DNA from: Halopseudomonas formosensis
GTDB lineage: Bacteria; Pseudomonadota; Gammaproteobacteria; Pseudomonadales; Pseudomonadaceae
Direction of reading: 5' to 3'
NCBI RefSeq assembly: GCF_900115905.1
Contig: NZ_FOYD01000012.1
Location: 32,104 to 87,552, forward strand
Length of the DNA stretch: 55,449 nucleotides
Shown here piece after piece: positions 35,223-46,128 of this stretch (position 1 is its first letter; every line of letters starts with the position of its first letter). The position numbers and the translations under genes are program-made. The notes below the pieces were generated by a model, which had not been told where the DNA came from, did no database searches, and saw nothing but the letters and a program-made list of their open reading frames with translations.

Positions 35223-35318
35223 GGGTGACAGGGTTGTGACGACCGTCGGTTTTCAGGGATGAAAACCGCGAGCCTACAGGGAAGTATTCACGGCGTGTCG
35301 GCACAGCCCTGTCAGCCA
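35223..35318. repeat. Structured intergenic repeat, copy B (inverted relative to A)
   Basis: Read on the minus strand, the conserved block begins GACACGCCGTGAATACTTCC at 35299 and ends GGCTCG at 35269. It is followed by a 9-bp apical hairpin CGGTTTTCA-TCCC-TGAAAACCG (35268-35247) and ACGGTC. The outer arms (about 35225-35245 and 35295-35316) match at roughly 16 of 18 positions. Stem sequences differ from copy A but pairing is kept. Confidence 0.8.
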
Positions 35319-35348
35319 GCTGCGTCATCTGCGGGCCCGCCAATAGAG

Positions 35349-36197
35349 TCAGCGCCCCTTCTCCAGAGCAAGCTGATACAGGCGATTCTTCTTCACCCCG
35401 GTAATGCGCGCCGCCAGCGCTGCGGCCTGCTTGACCGGGAGCTCCTCCAGCAGGATATCCAGCACGCGCTCGGCAGCCGGATCGAGTGCGTCTTCGTCAG
35501 TGGACTGCGGCGCGCCCTCCACTACCAGCACGCATTCACCGCGTTGTTGATCCGGATCGTTGCGCACCCATTCCACCAGTTCGGCCAGGGGCGCGCCCCT
35601 GATGGTCTCGAAGGTCTTGGTCAGTTCCCGGGCCAGCACCACCTGCCGCGCGGGCCCCAGAATGTCCAGCAGATCCTCCAGGCACTCCAGCAGGCGATGC
35701 GGCGCCTCATAGAGCATCCAGGTGCGCGACTCGGCTGCCAGCGCCTCGATGCGCTGCCGACGGCCGTGGGCCTTGGCCGGGAGGAAGCCCTCGAAGCTGA
35801 ATCTGTCCGAGGGCAGCCCTGCCGCGCTGAGCGCAGCGATCAGGGCGCAGGCGCCGGGTATCGGTGAGACCCGCACCCCGGCCTCCCGGGCCTGGCGTAC
35901 CAGATGGAAGCCGGGATCGGAGATCAGTGGGGTGCCGGCATCGGAGATCAGCGCCATATCCTCGCCGGCCAGCAACCGCTCGACCAGCCGGGCGCTCTTG
36001 TCGCGCTCGTTATGGTCATGGCAGGCGGTGGTGGCGGTGGTGATGCCGAAGTGCTGCAGCAACCGGGCGCTGTGCCGGGTGTCCTCGGCGGCGATCAGAC
36101 TCACCGAGCGGAGCACTTCCAGCGCCCGCGGTGTCAGATCCTGCAGATTGCCGATCGGCGTGGCGACAACGTAGAGAGTACCGGCAGTGGTAGACAT
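35349..36197 (-). CDS. rsmI: 16S rRNA 2'-O-ribose C1402 methyltransferase
   Basis: Tetrapyrrole-methylase-fold enzyme, 282 aa. It starts with the family block [23 protein letters not shown] and carries [29 protein letters not shown] and [16 protein letters not shown]. It methylates the ribose of C1402, the base whose N4 is methylated by RsmH. The gene diverges from lpoA by about 125 bp, the usual arrangement in gammaproteobacteria. Confidence 0.97.
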   Translation of the reverse strand: MSTTAGTLYVVATPIGNLQDLTPRALEVLRSVSLIAAEDTRHSARLLQHFGITTATTACHDHNERDKSARLVERLLAGEDMALISDAGTPLISDPGFHLVRQAREAGVRVSPIPGACALIAALSAAGLPSDRFSFEGFLPAKAHGRRQRIEALAAESRTWMLYEAPHRLLECLEDLLDILGPARQVVLARELTKTFETIRGAPLAELVEWVRNDPDQQRGECVLVVEGAPQSTDEDALDPAAERVLDILLEELPVKQAAALAARITGVKKNRLYQLALEKGR

Positions 36198-36323
36198 GAC
36201 AAATCCTGAGAACGGTGACCCATGATTGTACAGGACGTGAACGGTTTCCCGCCAAGCACATGGCAGCCCATGCCCCCGGCGGTTACACTATGCGGCAAAG
36301 TGCCCCAATCCAAGGTAGCCCTG

Positions 36324-38140
36324 ATGTTCCGCATGTTTCGCCTGCCGCTTGCCGGCCTGATTCTCGCTTCTCTGATTGCCGGCTGCTCGGCGCCGCCCCG
36401 CCAGTTGGCGGACCTGCCTGCGTCCACTGACGCGCCGCTCAGCGACATCCTGCGGCAGGCCGAACGACGCTCCGGGGCGGAAGCCAACCTGCTGCGTCTG
36501 CATGCCGCCCAGACTGCCTGGAATCGTCAGCAGCCCGAGGAAGTCCGGCGCATTCTGGCATTGATCCCGCAGAGCGAGTTGCCCCTGGATCAGCAACAGC
36601 GTTTCAGCGAACTGCAGGCGCGCAGCGAAATGGCCCTGGGCCAGCCGGCAGCAGCCCTGCGTGCCCTGCGCCACCCGTCGCTGCAGCAGCTTGAAGGCCT
36701 GGCGCCCGCCAGTCAGGTGGAGATCCACCTGCTGCGTGCCGAGGCGCTGGCGGCTACTGGCGAGCATCTCAAGGCTGCCCAGGAGCGAATGTTCATCCAT
36801 GATCTCCTGCCCAACGCGGATCAGCAGCAGAATCTGTCGGCAATCTGGCAGCAACTGAATCAGGTACCCAGCGGAAAGCTGCGCGAGGCAGCCGCCCTGG
36901 CCAGCGGAGAAACCGCCGGTTGGCTGAGCCTGGCGCTGATCCAGCGCGAACATGGCAGCCTGGATCTGCAGGTGCACGCGCTCCAGCAGTGGCAGAAACA
37001 GTATCCGGACCATCCGGCGGTGCAGAGCCCACCGGAGGGCGTGACACGTCTGCTGGAACTGCACGCGCAACGCCCACGTCACCTGGCCCTGCTGCTGCCC
37101 TTCGACGGCAACCTGGCCAGCGCTGCCGACGCCCTGCGCGATGGCTTTCTTGCCGCCCAGTACAACGCACTCGGTCAGGGCCTGGAGCAACCGCAGGTCA
37201 GTCTGTATGACAGTGGCAACTATGCCGACCTGATGCAGTTCTACCGCCAGGCAGAGGCCGACGGCGTGCAGTGGGTTATCGGCCCGCTGGATCGCCAGCA
37301 GGTCGCCAGGCTGGCCAGCCAGCCACAGCTGCCGCTGCCGACCCTGGCGCTGAATTATGCGGACGGGGCAACCACTCCGCCGCCCGGCCTGTTCCAGTTC
37401 GGCCTGTCGCCGGAGGACGAGGCGCGCTCGGCGGCGCTGCGTGCATGGCATGACGGCCACCGGCAGATGGCGATCCTGGCCAGCCAGGAGGATTGGGGCC
37501 AGCGGGCTGCAAGGGCGTTTGCCGAACAGTGGCAGGCCATGGGAGGCCATCTGGTCGGCCATGAGACCATTGATCAGCCCTCCGCCATTGCCAACCAGAT
37601 CGCCGACCTGCTGCGAGTTCAGGAGAGCGAGCGTCGCAACCAGCGTATCCAGAGCGTACTCGGTGACGGCGTGACCGTGCAGCCGACCCCCCGCGCAGAA
37701 CTGGAGGCCATCTTCCTGGCGGCCAACCCGCTGCAGGCGCGGCAGATCAAGCCGACCCTGGTCTTCCAGTACGCCGGTGATCTGCCGGTCTACGCCACCT
37801 CCCATGCCTATCGCCTTTCGGTACACGGGGAGCCGAACCCGGATATCGACGGACTGCTGGTCGCCGAGATTCCCTGGCTGCTGCACAACTCCGACCCGCT
37901 GTACGACACCGTGGTCAGCTCCTGGCCGGCCGCCGCCGGCCCCATGGGCCGACTCTACGCCATGGGCGTAGACGCCCAGCGCATCTTCAATCGCCTGCTG
38001 CAGATGCAGGAGCACCCGGAGACCCGCATTCATGGCGCCACCGGCACCCTGTCGCTGGACCCCAGCGGCCGCGTGCGGCGAGAGCTGTCATGGGGCCAGA
38101 TCGTCGATGGGCAGCTGCAGCCGGTGGGTGATCTGGCGCC

Positions 38141-38147
<7 letters not shown>
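36324..38147 (+). CDS. lpoA: Outer-membrane lipoprotein activator of PBP1A (LpoA)
   Basis: Protein of 607 aa with lipobox LIAGC (Cys21). An N-terminal TPR-like helical region (about 30-260) precedes a C-terminal periplasmic-binding-protein-like domain from HLALLLPFDGNLASAADALRDGF. In E. coli LpoA stimulates PBP1A transpeptidation across the periplasm; pseudomonads use a different activator (LpoP) for PBP1b, so the partner here is inferred. Start chosen at the ATG at 36324 because it gives a compact signal peptide. The frame is open upstream to 36222. It overlaps yraN by 7 bp. Confidence 0.88.
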
Positions 38148-39692
<1,545 letters not shown>

Positions 39693-39700
39693 GACTGTCA

Positions 39701-39752
39701 CCGGGGTGTAGCGCACCTGCGCTACGCCTCAGCGACCGAGCGGACACCCCGG
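39701..39752. terminator. Nested hairpin between dolP and sspB, also a repeat copy
   Basis: CCGGGGTGT (39701-39709) pairs with ACACCCCGG (39744-39752), and inside it GTAGCGC-acct-GCGCTAC (39708-39725) forms a second perfect stem. It lies between two convergent genes and may terminate both. The first 29 bp recur at 46048 with two mismatches. No long T-run follows. Confidence 0.55.
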
Positions 39753-39784
39753 CGTCGAGCGGTGCCCGACACCCCTTATCGCTG

Positions 39785-40183
39785 CTACTTGACGACCTTG
39801 AGTGACGGCCTGCCGCTCGGCTTGGGCGGCTCATCGGACGGGCCTTCGTCCTGCGGGGGCGGTGTTTCGGTATCGATCTCGAAGACCATGCCCTGACCAT
39901 TTTCCCGCGCATAGATCGCCATTACCGCGCCGATCGGAATCCACACCTGCTGTGCCACACCGCCGAAACGGCCATCGAAGCAGATGCGATCGTTATCCAT
40001 GTCCAGTGACCGGATCGCCGAGGGTGACAGGTTCAGGACGATCTGACCGCCTTCGACGAAGCCTTCCGGCACAGCGGTACCGGGATATCCCGCGTTGACC
40101 AGGATATAGGGCGTACAGTTGTTATCCAGAATCCACTCGTAGAGTGCTCGGATCAGGTAGGGGCGACTGGAATTCATCTGCAT
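39785..40183 (-). CDS. sspB: ClpXP protease specificity-enhancing factor SspB
   Basis: Adaptor of 132 aa that hands ssrA-tagged proteins to ClpXP. The conserved core (SSRPYLIRALYEWILDNNCTPYILV, FGGVAQQVWIPIGAVMAIYARENGQGM) is followed by an acidic linker and the C-terminal ClpX-binding tail RPSLKVVK. Start at ATG 40183 fits the AAGGA spacing; ATG 40177 gives the shorter family N-terminus MNSSRPYL. It follows sspA after 21 bp. Confidence 0.96.
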   Translation of the reverse strand: MQMNSSRPYLIRALYEWILDNNCTPYILVNAGYPGTAVPEGFVEGGQIVLNLSPSAIRSLDMDNDRICFDGRFGGVAQQVWIPIGAVMAIYARENGQGMVFEIDTETPPPQDEGPSDEPPKPSGRPSLKVVK

Positions 40184-40204
40184 GGGGCTGGGTCCTTGGC
40201 AGCG

Positions 40205-40834
40205 TTACTGCATATTGCGTTCAGCAGCCGAGAGACTGCCAATGAAGCCTTCGCGGGCAAAGATGCGATCCATGTATTCCTGCAGCGGGCGGGCCTGGCG
40301 TGGCAGCTCGATGCCGAGCACCGGCAGACGCCAGAGAATCGGTGCCAGACAGCAGTCAACGAGACTGAACTCCTCGCTCATGAAGAAGGGCATTTCGGCG
40401 AATACCGGTGCGACGCCGATCAGGCTCTCGCGCAATTCCTTACGTGCCTTGGTGACGGCCGCCTCGGCACTGCCGGGATTGGTCAGCACGTCAACCAAGG
40501 CGCTCCAGTCGCGCTGGATGCGGTACATGAGCAGCCGACTGTTGGCCCGCGCCACGGGGTACACCGGCAGCAGCGGCGGGTGCGGGAAACGTTCGTCCAG
40601 GTATTCCATCATGATGTTGGGCTCATAGAGCACCAGATCACGGTCAAGCAGAGTGGGAACTGTGTTGTAGGGATTGACCTCTGCCAACTCCTGGGGGTGG
40701 TTATCCGGCTCAACGTTCACGATGTCGACGGTGACACCCTTTTCCGCCAGGACAATACGTACCCGGTGGCAATACTGATCGCTCGGATCGGAAAAGAAAG
40801 CCATCGAGGAACGCTTGTTGGCACTGACACTCAT
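40205..40834 (-). CDS. sspA: Stringent starvation protein A
   Basis: RNA-polymerase-associated protein of 209 aa with a glutathione-S-transferase fold (thioredoxin-like half from [19 protein letters not shown], then an all-helical half). It normally lacks GST activity and remodels sigma70 promoter use in stress and virulence. An upstream TATACT (40907-40912, minus strand) may be its -10. It pairs with sspB as in other gammaproteobacteria. Confidence 0.96.
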   Translation of the reverse strand: MSVSANKRSSMAFFSDPSDQYCHRVRIVLAEKGVTVDIVNVEPDNHPQELAEVNPYNTVPTLLDRDLVLYEPNIMMEYLDERFPHPPLLPVYPVARANSRLLMYRIQRDWSALVDVLTNPGSAEAAVTKARKELRESLIGVAPVFAEMPFFMSEEFSLVDCCLAPILWRLPVLGIELPRQARPLQEYMDRIFAREGFIGSLSAAERNMQ

Positions 40835-40974
40835 ATCTCAACTCCCATCCTACAGAAACCCACGGCAAGACCGAGCAGCATCCCTGCGGCCTGATCGAAA
40901 GCGGCCAGTATACCACATCAGCCAGGGACCCCGGCGGCCTGGACCGACGGGCCGGCAGGACAGGATCTGCACAA

Positions 40975-41006
40975 ACGAAAACGCGCCCCGGAGGGCGCGT
41001 TTTCGT
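40975..41006 (-). terminator. petABC intrinsic terminator
   Basis: A perfect 14-bp stem ACGAAAACGCGCCC/GGGCGCGTTTTCGT with loop CGGA lies 20 bp beyond the petC stop. On the minus strand the 3' arm ends in TTTTCGTTTGT, which supplies the U-tract. Confidence 0.9.
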
Positions 41007-41026
41007 GATCAGAAGATCGACAAGCC

Positions 41027-41806
41027 TTACTTGACGTCCTTCCAGTACTCACGCTTGAGCAGGTAGGCGAAGACGAAGAAGAAGGCCAGATACAGCAGTA
41101 CGTAGACACCGATGCGATGGCGGGTTTCCTTGATCGGGTCAGCCGAGTAGCTGAGGAAGGCAACCAGGTTGCGTACGGTGGTGTCGTACTCATCGGCGGT
41201 CTGGGTACCGGTACCCTCGACGACAGTCAGCACGTCGCACTGCTCGGCCAGCATGGGCTCGCCGGTCAGGGAGTCGCGCACGACCTTGCCGTTTTCCTTC
41301 ACCGGTACCGGCGCGCAACCCTTGACCTGCTTGCCCTGCAGCTCGGCCAGTACGTGCGGCATGCCCACGTTCTCGAACACGGTGTTGTTCCAGCCGAAGG
41401 GACGTGAACGGTCCTCATAGAACGAACGCAGGTAGGTGTACAGCCAGTCCTCGCCGCGTACGCGGGCAACCATGGTCAGATCCGGCGGCGCAGCACCGAA
41501 CCAGACCTTGGAGTCCTCGGGACGCATGCCGATCTTCATGTGGTCGCCGTACAGCGCGTCGGTGAAGACCAGGTTCTCCATCATCAGCTCTTCCGGGATA
41601 CCCAGGTCAGTAGCCACGCGCTCATAGCGCTGGTACTGGGCCGAGTGGCAGCCCATGCAGTAGTTGACGAAGGTACGAGCGCCGTCCTGCAGTGCAGCCT
41701 TGTCGGACAGGTCGATATTGGCCTTGTCCAGCTGCACACTCGGCCCCGCTGCCAGGGCCAGGCCCGGCAGCAGCGCGAACATCAATGCAATCAGTTGTTT
41801 TTTCAT
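41027..41806 (-). CDS. petC: Cytochrome c1 of the bc1 complex
   Basis: Heme-bearing subunit (259 aa) that passes electrons from the Rieske protein to soluble cytochrome c. A Sec signal peptide ends near residue 20 (LALAAG). The heme c site is CMGCH at 50-54, a methionine-containing NVGMPHVL region can supply the sixth ligand, and one C-terminal membrane segment (IGVYVLLYLAFFFVFAYLL) anchors it. The frame is open much further upstream through petB, but the ATG at 41806 gives the signal peptide and overlaps the petB stop by one base. Confidence 0.96.
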   Translation of the reverse strand: MKKQLIALMFALLPGLALAAGPSVQLDKANIDLSDKAALQDGARTFVNYCMGCHSAQYQRYERVATDLGIPEELMMENLVFTDALYGDHMKIGMRPEDSKVWFGAAPPDLTMVARVRGEDWLYTYLRSFYEDRSRPFGWNNTVFENVGMPHVLAELQGKQVKGCAPVPVKENGKVVRDSLTGEPMLAEQCDVLTVVEGTGTQTADEYDTTVRNLVAFLSYSADPIKETRHRIGVYVLLYLAFFFVFAYLLKREYWKDVK

Positions 41807-43029
41807 CAGCCAGTAACCCTCTCCGGAACGGGTTTGGTCTTCTCCATACGGGTGTAGAACGGCATCAGGATGAAGAAGGCGAAATACAGAACGGTGCACA
41901 CCTGCGACAGCAGCGTACGGCCCGGGGTAGCCGGGATGGCACCCAGAACACCGAGGACCACGAAGCTGACACAGAAGATCACCAGCCACAGCTTGCTCAG
42001 CCAGCCCTTGTAGCGGATCGACTTGACCGGGCTGCGATCCAGCCAGGGCAGGACGAACAGCACAGCGATGGCAGCACCCATGGCCAGCACACCCGGGAAC
42101 GCGGAGCCGGCGATGGCCGGAACGGCACGCAGGATGGCGTAGAAGGGCGTGAAGTACCATACCGGAGCAATATGGTCAGGGGTCTTCAGCGGGTTGGAGA
42201 TCTCGAAGTTCGGCTTCTCCAGGAAGTAGCCACCCATCTCCGGGAAGAAGAACACCACGGTGCAGAAGACGAACAGAAACACCGCAACACCGACAATATC
42301 CTTCACGGTGTAGTACGGGTGGAAGGGAATGCCATCCAGCGGCACGCCGTTCTCGTCCTTCAGCTTCTTGATCTCGATGCCGTCAGGGTTGTTGGAACCC
42401 ACTTCGTGCAGGGCGATGATGTGCAGCACGACCAGACCCAGCAGGACGATCGGCACGGCAATCACGTGCAGCGCGAAGAAGCGGTTCAGGGTGATACCGG
42501 AAATCAGGTAGTCACCACGTACCCACTGGGCCAGATCCGGGCCGATGACCGGAATCGCGCCGAACAGGGAGATGATCACCTGGGCACCCCAGTAGGACAT
42601 CTGACCCCAGGGCAGCAGGTAGCCCATGAAGGCCTCGGCCATCAGCGCCAGGTAGATCAGCATGCCGAAGATCCACACCAGCTCGCGAGGCTTGCGGTAG
42701 GAACCGTACATGATGCCGCGCAGCATGTGCAGGTAGACCACCACGAAGAACGCGGAAGCGCCGGTGGAGTGCAGGTAGCGCAGCAGCCAGCCCCATTCCA
42801 CATCACGCATGATGTATTCGACGGAGGCAAAGGCGGTGGCCCCGGAGGGCTCGTAGCTCATGGTCAGCCAGATACCGGTGATGATCTGGTTGACCAGCAC
42901 CAGCAGCGCCAGGGAGCCGAAGAAGTAGAAGAAGTTGAAGTTCTTCGGTGCGTAGTACTTGCTCAGGTGATCTTCCCAGACGCGGGTGACCGCCATGCGT
43001 TCGTTGACCCAATCAAGCAGCTTGCTCAT
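41806..43029 (-). CDS. petB: Cytochrome b of the bc1 complex
   Basis: Integral membrane quinol-oxidising subunit of 407 aa, with eight or so membrane segments and two b hemes. Visible family blocks are the N-terminal NFFYFFGSLALLVLVNQIITGIWL, SAFFVVVYLHMLRGIMYGSYR, LPWGQMSYWGAQV and the Qo-site PDHIAPVWYFTPFYAILRA, where PVWY corresponds to the PEWY motif. It overlaps petA and petC by one base each, so the three subunits are translated together. Confidence 0.97.
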   Translation of the reverse strand: MSKLLDWVNERMAVTRVWEDHLSKYYAPKNFNFFYFFGSLALLVLVNQIITGIWLTMSYEPSGATAFASVEYIMRDVEWGWLLRYLHSTGASAFFVVVYLHMLRGIMYGSYRKPRELVWIFGMLIYLALMAEAFMGYLLPWGQMSYWGAQVIISLFGAIPVIGPDLAQWVRGDYLISGITLNRFFALHVIAVPIVLLGLVVLHIIALHEVGSNNPDGIEIKKLKDENGVPLDGIPFHPYYTVKDIVGVAVFLFVFCTVVFFFPEMGGYFLEKPNFEISNPLKTPDHIAPVWYFTPFYAILRAVPAIAGSAFPGVLAMGAAIAVLFVLPWLDRSPVKSIRYKGWLSKLWLVIFCVSFVVLGVLGAIPATPGRTLLSQVCTVLYFAFFILMPFYTRMEKTKPVPERVTG

Positions 43030-43625
43030 CAGGCTGTCTCCTCCTGATCGATGCCGATGATGATGACATCATCCGACTCATAGCTATGGGGCGGTACGGG
43101 GAGGTTCAGCGGAGCGGGCATGCCCTTGAACACACGACCGGACATGTCGTAGTAGGAACCGTGGCAGGGGCAGAAGTAACCGCCCTTCCAGTCGGCGCCC
43201 ATATCGACGGCACCGACTTCCGGCTTGAACAGCGGCGAACAGCCCAGGTGGGTACAGATACCCAGCACCACCAGGACTTCGGGCTTGATCGAGCGGGTCT
43301 TGCCATCAACATAGGCAGGCTGGATCGATGCGTTGGACTGGGGGTCGGCAACGACGCTGTCCATTTCATCCAACAGGGCCAGTGCTTCCGGCGTCCGGCG
43401 CGAGATGAATATCGGCTGACCACGCCATTCGGCAACAATCTGCTGCCCCGGCTCGATCTTGCTGATATTTACCTTAACCGGCGCACCTGCCGCCTTGGCT
43501 CTTGCGCTTGGGAACCATGACCCCACAAAGGGCACAGCCACCCCCACTACACCAGCAGCACCCACCACACTCGTGGCTGCTACCAGGAAGCGACGCCGGC
43601 CGTTATTTACGCCGTCATTACTCAT
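43029..43625 (-). CDS. petA: Rieske iron-sulfur subunit of the bc1 complex
   Basis: Protein of 198 aa with a twin-arginine signal-anchor (NNGRRRFLVAATS) exported by Tat with its cluster. The 2Fe-2S ligands are in CTHLGC (124-129) and CPCHGS (152-157), including the disulfide cysteines. Start chosen at ATG 43625, which has GGGAGA 7 bp upstream; an upstream in-frame ATG at 43640 is less likely. First gene of petABC. Confidence 0.96.
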   Translation of the reverse strand: MSNDGVNNGRRRFLVAATSVVGAAGVVGVAVPFVGSWFPSARAKAAGAPVKVNISKIEPGQQIVAEWRGQPIFISRRTPEALALLDEMDSVVADPQSNASIQPAYVDGKTRSIKPEVLVVLGICTHLGCSPLFKPEVGAVDMGADWKGGYFCPCHGSYYDMSGRVFKGMPAPLNLPVPPHSYESDDVIIIGIDQEETA

Positions 43626-43705
43626 CCAGTCGTCTCCCATCAGCTAAACAGACCTTTGCAAAAGGCCTTTTTCAAGTATTGAACTGCCTGCACAAAATGA
43701 AACAG

Positions 43706-43734
43706 ATGGTAATGAAAAACCCCTATCGTGACAA
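43706..43734 (-). promoter_or_regulatory. Candidate promoter of petABC
   Basis: TTGTCA (43729-43734) and TACCAT (43706-43711), 17 bp apart on the minus strand, about 80 bp upstream of petA. The -10 is only a fair match, so this is a candidate. Confidence 0.45.
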
Positions 43735-43840
43735 GGCGATCTCCCATTATCCCGGAACCTGCGAAGTGTACCCGAACCTGCATAATTCGGGGCGTCGAGC
43801 GATACGTCCTGTCACGCGACACCTTGTCGCAGATACAAGA

Positions 43841-43871
43841 ACGCCCGGTATCCTGGGCAGGATCCGGGCGT
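43841..43871 (-). terminator. rplM-rpsI intrinsic terminator
   Basis: Arms ACGCCCGGTATCCT and AGGATCCGGGCGT pair with one bulged base around a GGGC loop, 25 bp beyond the rpsI stop. On the minus strand the stem is followed by TCTTGTATC, a weak U-tract. Confidence 0.75.
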
Positions 43872-43895
43872 CTTGGAAACGCTGAGTCTGTCGAC

Positions 43896-44288
43896 TTAAC
43901 GCTTGGAGTATTGCGGACGCTTACGCGCTTTACGCAGACCCACTTTCTTCCGCTCGACCTCACGGGCGTCGCGGGTAACGAAACCGGCCTTGCGCAGTTC
44001 GCCGCGCAGGGTTTCGTCGTATTCCATCAGCGCACGGGTGATACCGTGACGGATGGCACCGGCCTGACCGGAGATACCGCCACCCTGAACAGTGACGTAG
44101 ACGTCGAACTTTTCAGTGTTGCCGGTCAGTTCCAGCGGCTGACGCACGACCATGCGTGCAGTCTCGCGACCGAAGAACTGATCGAGAGTGCGGTTGTTGA
44201 TGGAGATATTGCCAGTACCCGGACGCAGGAACACCCGAGCGGTGGCGGTTTTACGACGGCCAGTACCGTAGTTTTGTGTCACCGACAT
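43896..44288 (-). CDS. rpsI: 30S ribosomal protein S9
   Basis: 130 aa, full length. Motifs typical of uS9: [37 protein letters not shown] and the basic C-terminal tail [11 protein letters not shown], which reaches the P-site tRNA. It follows rplM by 12 bp, the universal order. Confidence 0.99.
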   Translation of the reverse strand: MSVTQNYGTGRRKTATARVFLRPGTGNISINNRTLDQFFGRETARMVVRQPLELTGNTEKFDVYVTVQGGGISGQAGAIRHGITRALMEYDETLRGELRKAGFVTRDAREVERKKVGLRKARKRPQYSKR

Positions 44289-44300
44289 AGTGAGCTCCTG

Positions 44301-44729
44301 TTAGATCTTGAGTTCTTGGGGCTGCTGGGCAGCATGCGGATGGTTGGCACCGGCGTAGACTTTCATCTTGCGGTACATTGCCCGACCCAGGGGGTTCTTG
44401 GGCAGCATGCCTTTAACAGCGATCTCAATGATACGCTCAGGAGCACGCTGGTTCAGCTTCTCGAAGTTGATGCTCTTGAGACCACCCGGGAAACCGGTGT
44501 GGCTGTAGTACATCTTGTCCTGAGCCTTGTTACCAGTGACCTGAATCTTCTCGGCATTCACGATCACGATGTAGTCACCGGTATCAACGTGCGGAGTGTA
44601 CTCAGGCTTGTGCTTGCCACGCAGGCGGCTGGCAACTTCGGTAGCCAGGCGACCAAGGGTCAGACCGGTGGCATCTACTACGTACCAGTCGCGTTTTACT
44701 GTTTCCGGTTTGGCGCTGAAGGTTTTCAT
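44301..44729 (-). CDS. rplM: 50S ribosomal protein L13
   Basis: 142 aa, full length, an early assembly protein of the large subunit. Blocks such as [41 protein letters not shown] and [23 protein letters not shown] are those of uL13. It is the first gene of the rplM-rpsI operon, with a clear promoter 47-75 bp upstream. Confidence 0.99.
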   Translation of the reverse strand: MKTFSAKPETVKRDWYVVDATGLTLGRLATEVASRLRGKHKPEYTPHVDTGDYIVIVNAEKIQVTGNKAQDKMYYSHTGFPGGLKSINFEKLNQRAPERIIEIAVKGMLPKNPLGRAMYRKMKVYAGANHPHAAQQPQELKI

Positions 44730-44775
44730 TAAATCCTAGCCTCAGAGGCCGCTCTAAGAATTTCAAAGAGGGCAA

Positions 44776-44804
44776 ATCTTACAGAGTGATATGTGTTTTT
44801 ACAA
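44776..44804 (-). promoter_or_regulatory. rplM promoter
   Basis: TTGTAA (44799-44804) and TAAGAT (44776-44781) with a 17-bp spacer on the minus strand, leaving a leader of about 40 nt before the rplM ATG. Confidence 0.7.
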
Positions 44805-45000
44805 CCAGTGAGCCTGGGCAGACACTCAGTGGGGGCTGTGGGGTCTGGGTGGCATTCCGGGCTGTAACAACAACGACAGGCTAGGCATCCTGTCGAGAGT
44901 GCGGGGCATTATGCCAATGGGGCGAAAAATTACAACCTTTATTTCGCCATTGATCAATAATGTCCCCCCTACCGCAACCATCAACTGATCGGAGTCCGAC

Positions 45001-46041
45001 ATGCTCTATCGCCCCCTCGGCACCAGTTCACTCAAGGTCAGCGCCCTGTGCCTGGGCACCATGACCTGGGGTGAGCAGAACACCCAGCGCGATGCCTTTG
45101 CCCAGATCGATCGTGCGCGCGACGCCGGCGTCAACTTCATCGACTGCGCGGAGATGTACCCGGTACCGCCCCGGGGCGAAACCCAGGGTGCCAGCGAGCG
45201 CATCATCGGCGAGTACTTTCGCCAGCGTGGCAATCGCGATCAGTGGGTGCTCGCCAGCAAGGTCGCCGGGCCGAGCCGGGACATGCACCATATCCGTGAC
45301 GGCGCGACCCGCTTCACCCGTCAGCACATCACCGCTGCGCTGGAAGGCAGCCTGAAGCGCCTGCAGACCGAGCATATCGATCTCTATCAGTTGCACTGGC
45401 CGGACCGGCACACCAACTTCTTCGGCCAGCTCGGCTACCAGCACGACCCCGAGGAGCAGATCACCCCCATAGAGGATACCCTGGAGGTACTGGACGACCT
45501 GGTGCGCGCCGGCAAGATCCGCCATATCGGCCTGTCCAACGAAACCCCCTGGGGTACCAGCCGCTTCCTGCATCTGGCCGAAACCCGTGGCTGGCCGCGG
45601 ATCGTCAGCGTACAGAACCCCTACAACCTGCTCAACCGCAGTTACGAGGTGGGCATGGCGGAGATTTCCATCCGTGAACAGGTAGGCCTGCTGGCCTACT
45701 CGCCGCTGGCCTTCGGCACCCTGACCGGCAAGTACCTCAACGGCCTGCGGCCGGAGAAGGCGCGCCTGACCCTGTTCAGCCGCTTCAGCCGCTACACCAA
45801 CCCCCAGGCCCAGAAGGCCTGCGCACGTTATGTGCAGCTGGCCCGGGACCACGGCATGGATCCGGCGCAGATGGCCCTGGCCTTCGTCACCCGCCAGCCC
45901 TTCGTGACCAGCAACATCATAGGGGCGACCAATATGGACCAGCTCAATCGCAACCTGACCAGCGTGCACATGGGACTGACCGACAAGATCCTGGAGGCCA
46001 TCGAGGAGATCCATCGCAGCCAGCCGAACCCCGCGCCCTGA
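45001..46041 (+). CDS. tas: NADP(H)-dependent aldo/keto reductase (Tas-like)
   Basis: 346 aa, the same length as E. coli Tas, which it resembles throughout (GTMTWGEQN, EMYPVPPRGETQG, QNPYNLLNRSYEVGMAE, FGTLTGKYLNGLRP). The catalytic tetrad of aldo/keto reductases is intact: Asp48, Tyr53, Lys87 and His132. Physiological substrate unknown; E. coli tas was found as a suppressor of tyrosine auxotrophy. It diverges from rplM, the same place as in Pseudomonas aeruginosa (from memory). The upstream AATGG/CCATT inverted repeat at 44916-44951 may belong to its control region. Confidence 0.92.
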   Translation: MLYRPLGTSSLKVSALCLGTMTWGEQNTQRDAFAQIDRARDAGVNFIDCAEMYPVPPRGETQGASERIIGEYFRQRGNRDQWVLASKVAGPSRDMHHIRDGATRFTRQHITAALEGSLKRLQTEHIDLYQLHWPDRHTNFFGQLGYQHDPEEQITPIEDTLEVLDDLVRAGKIRHIGLSNETPWGTSRFLHLAETRGWPRIVSVQNPYNLLNRSYEVGMAEISIREQVGLLAYSPLAFGTLTGKYLNGLRPEKARLTLFSRFSRYTNPQAQKACARYVQLARDHGMDPAQMALAFVTRQPFVTSNIIGATNMDQLNRNLTSVHMGLTDKILEAIEEIHRSQPNPAP

Positions 46042-46047
46042 GCCGGG

Positions 46048-46076
46048 CCGGGGTGTAGCGCACCCGCGCTGCGCCT
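46048..46076. repeat. Second copy of the 29-bp repeat found after dolP
   Basis: CCGGGGTGTAGCGC plus 15 more bases match 39701-39729 with two differences, again a few bases after the stop of a plus-strand gene and facing a minus-strand gene. The internal stem GTAGCGC/GCGCTGC has one mismatch here. Confidence 0.65.
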
Positions 46077-46096
46077 GGGTAAATCTGGAATGGTAC

Positions 46097-46120
46097 GTCG
46101 TCGCGCAGATGCGCGACGAC
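46097..46120. terminator. Hairpin between tas and zapE
   Basis: A perfect 10-bp stem GTCGTCGCGC/GCGCGACGAC with loop AGAT lies between two convergent genes, 9 bp from the zapE stop. No T-run on either side, so a role as a bidirectional terminator is only plausible. Confidence 0.5.
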
Positions 46121-46128
46121 CCGTTGAA

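Noticed and set aside
42161..43028. Long frame extending petC upstream through petB (41027-42160)
   Set aside because: The extra N-terminal part is an out-of-frame reading of petB; the ATG at 41806 gives a proper Sec signal peptide.
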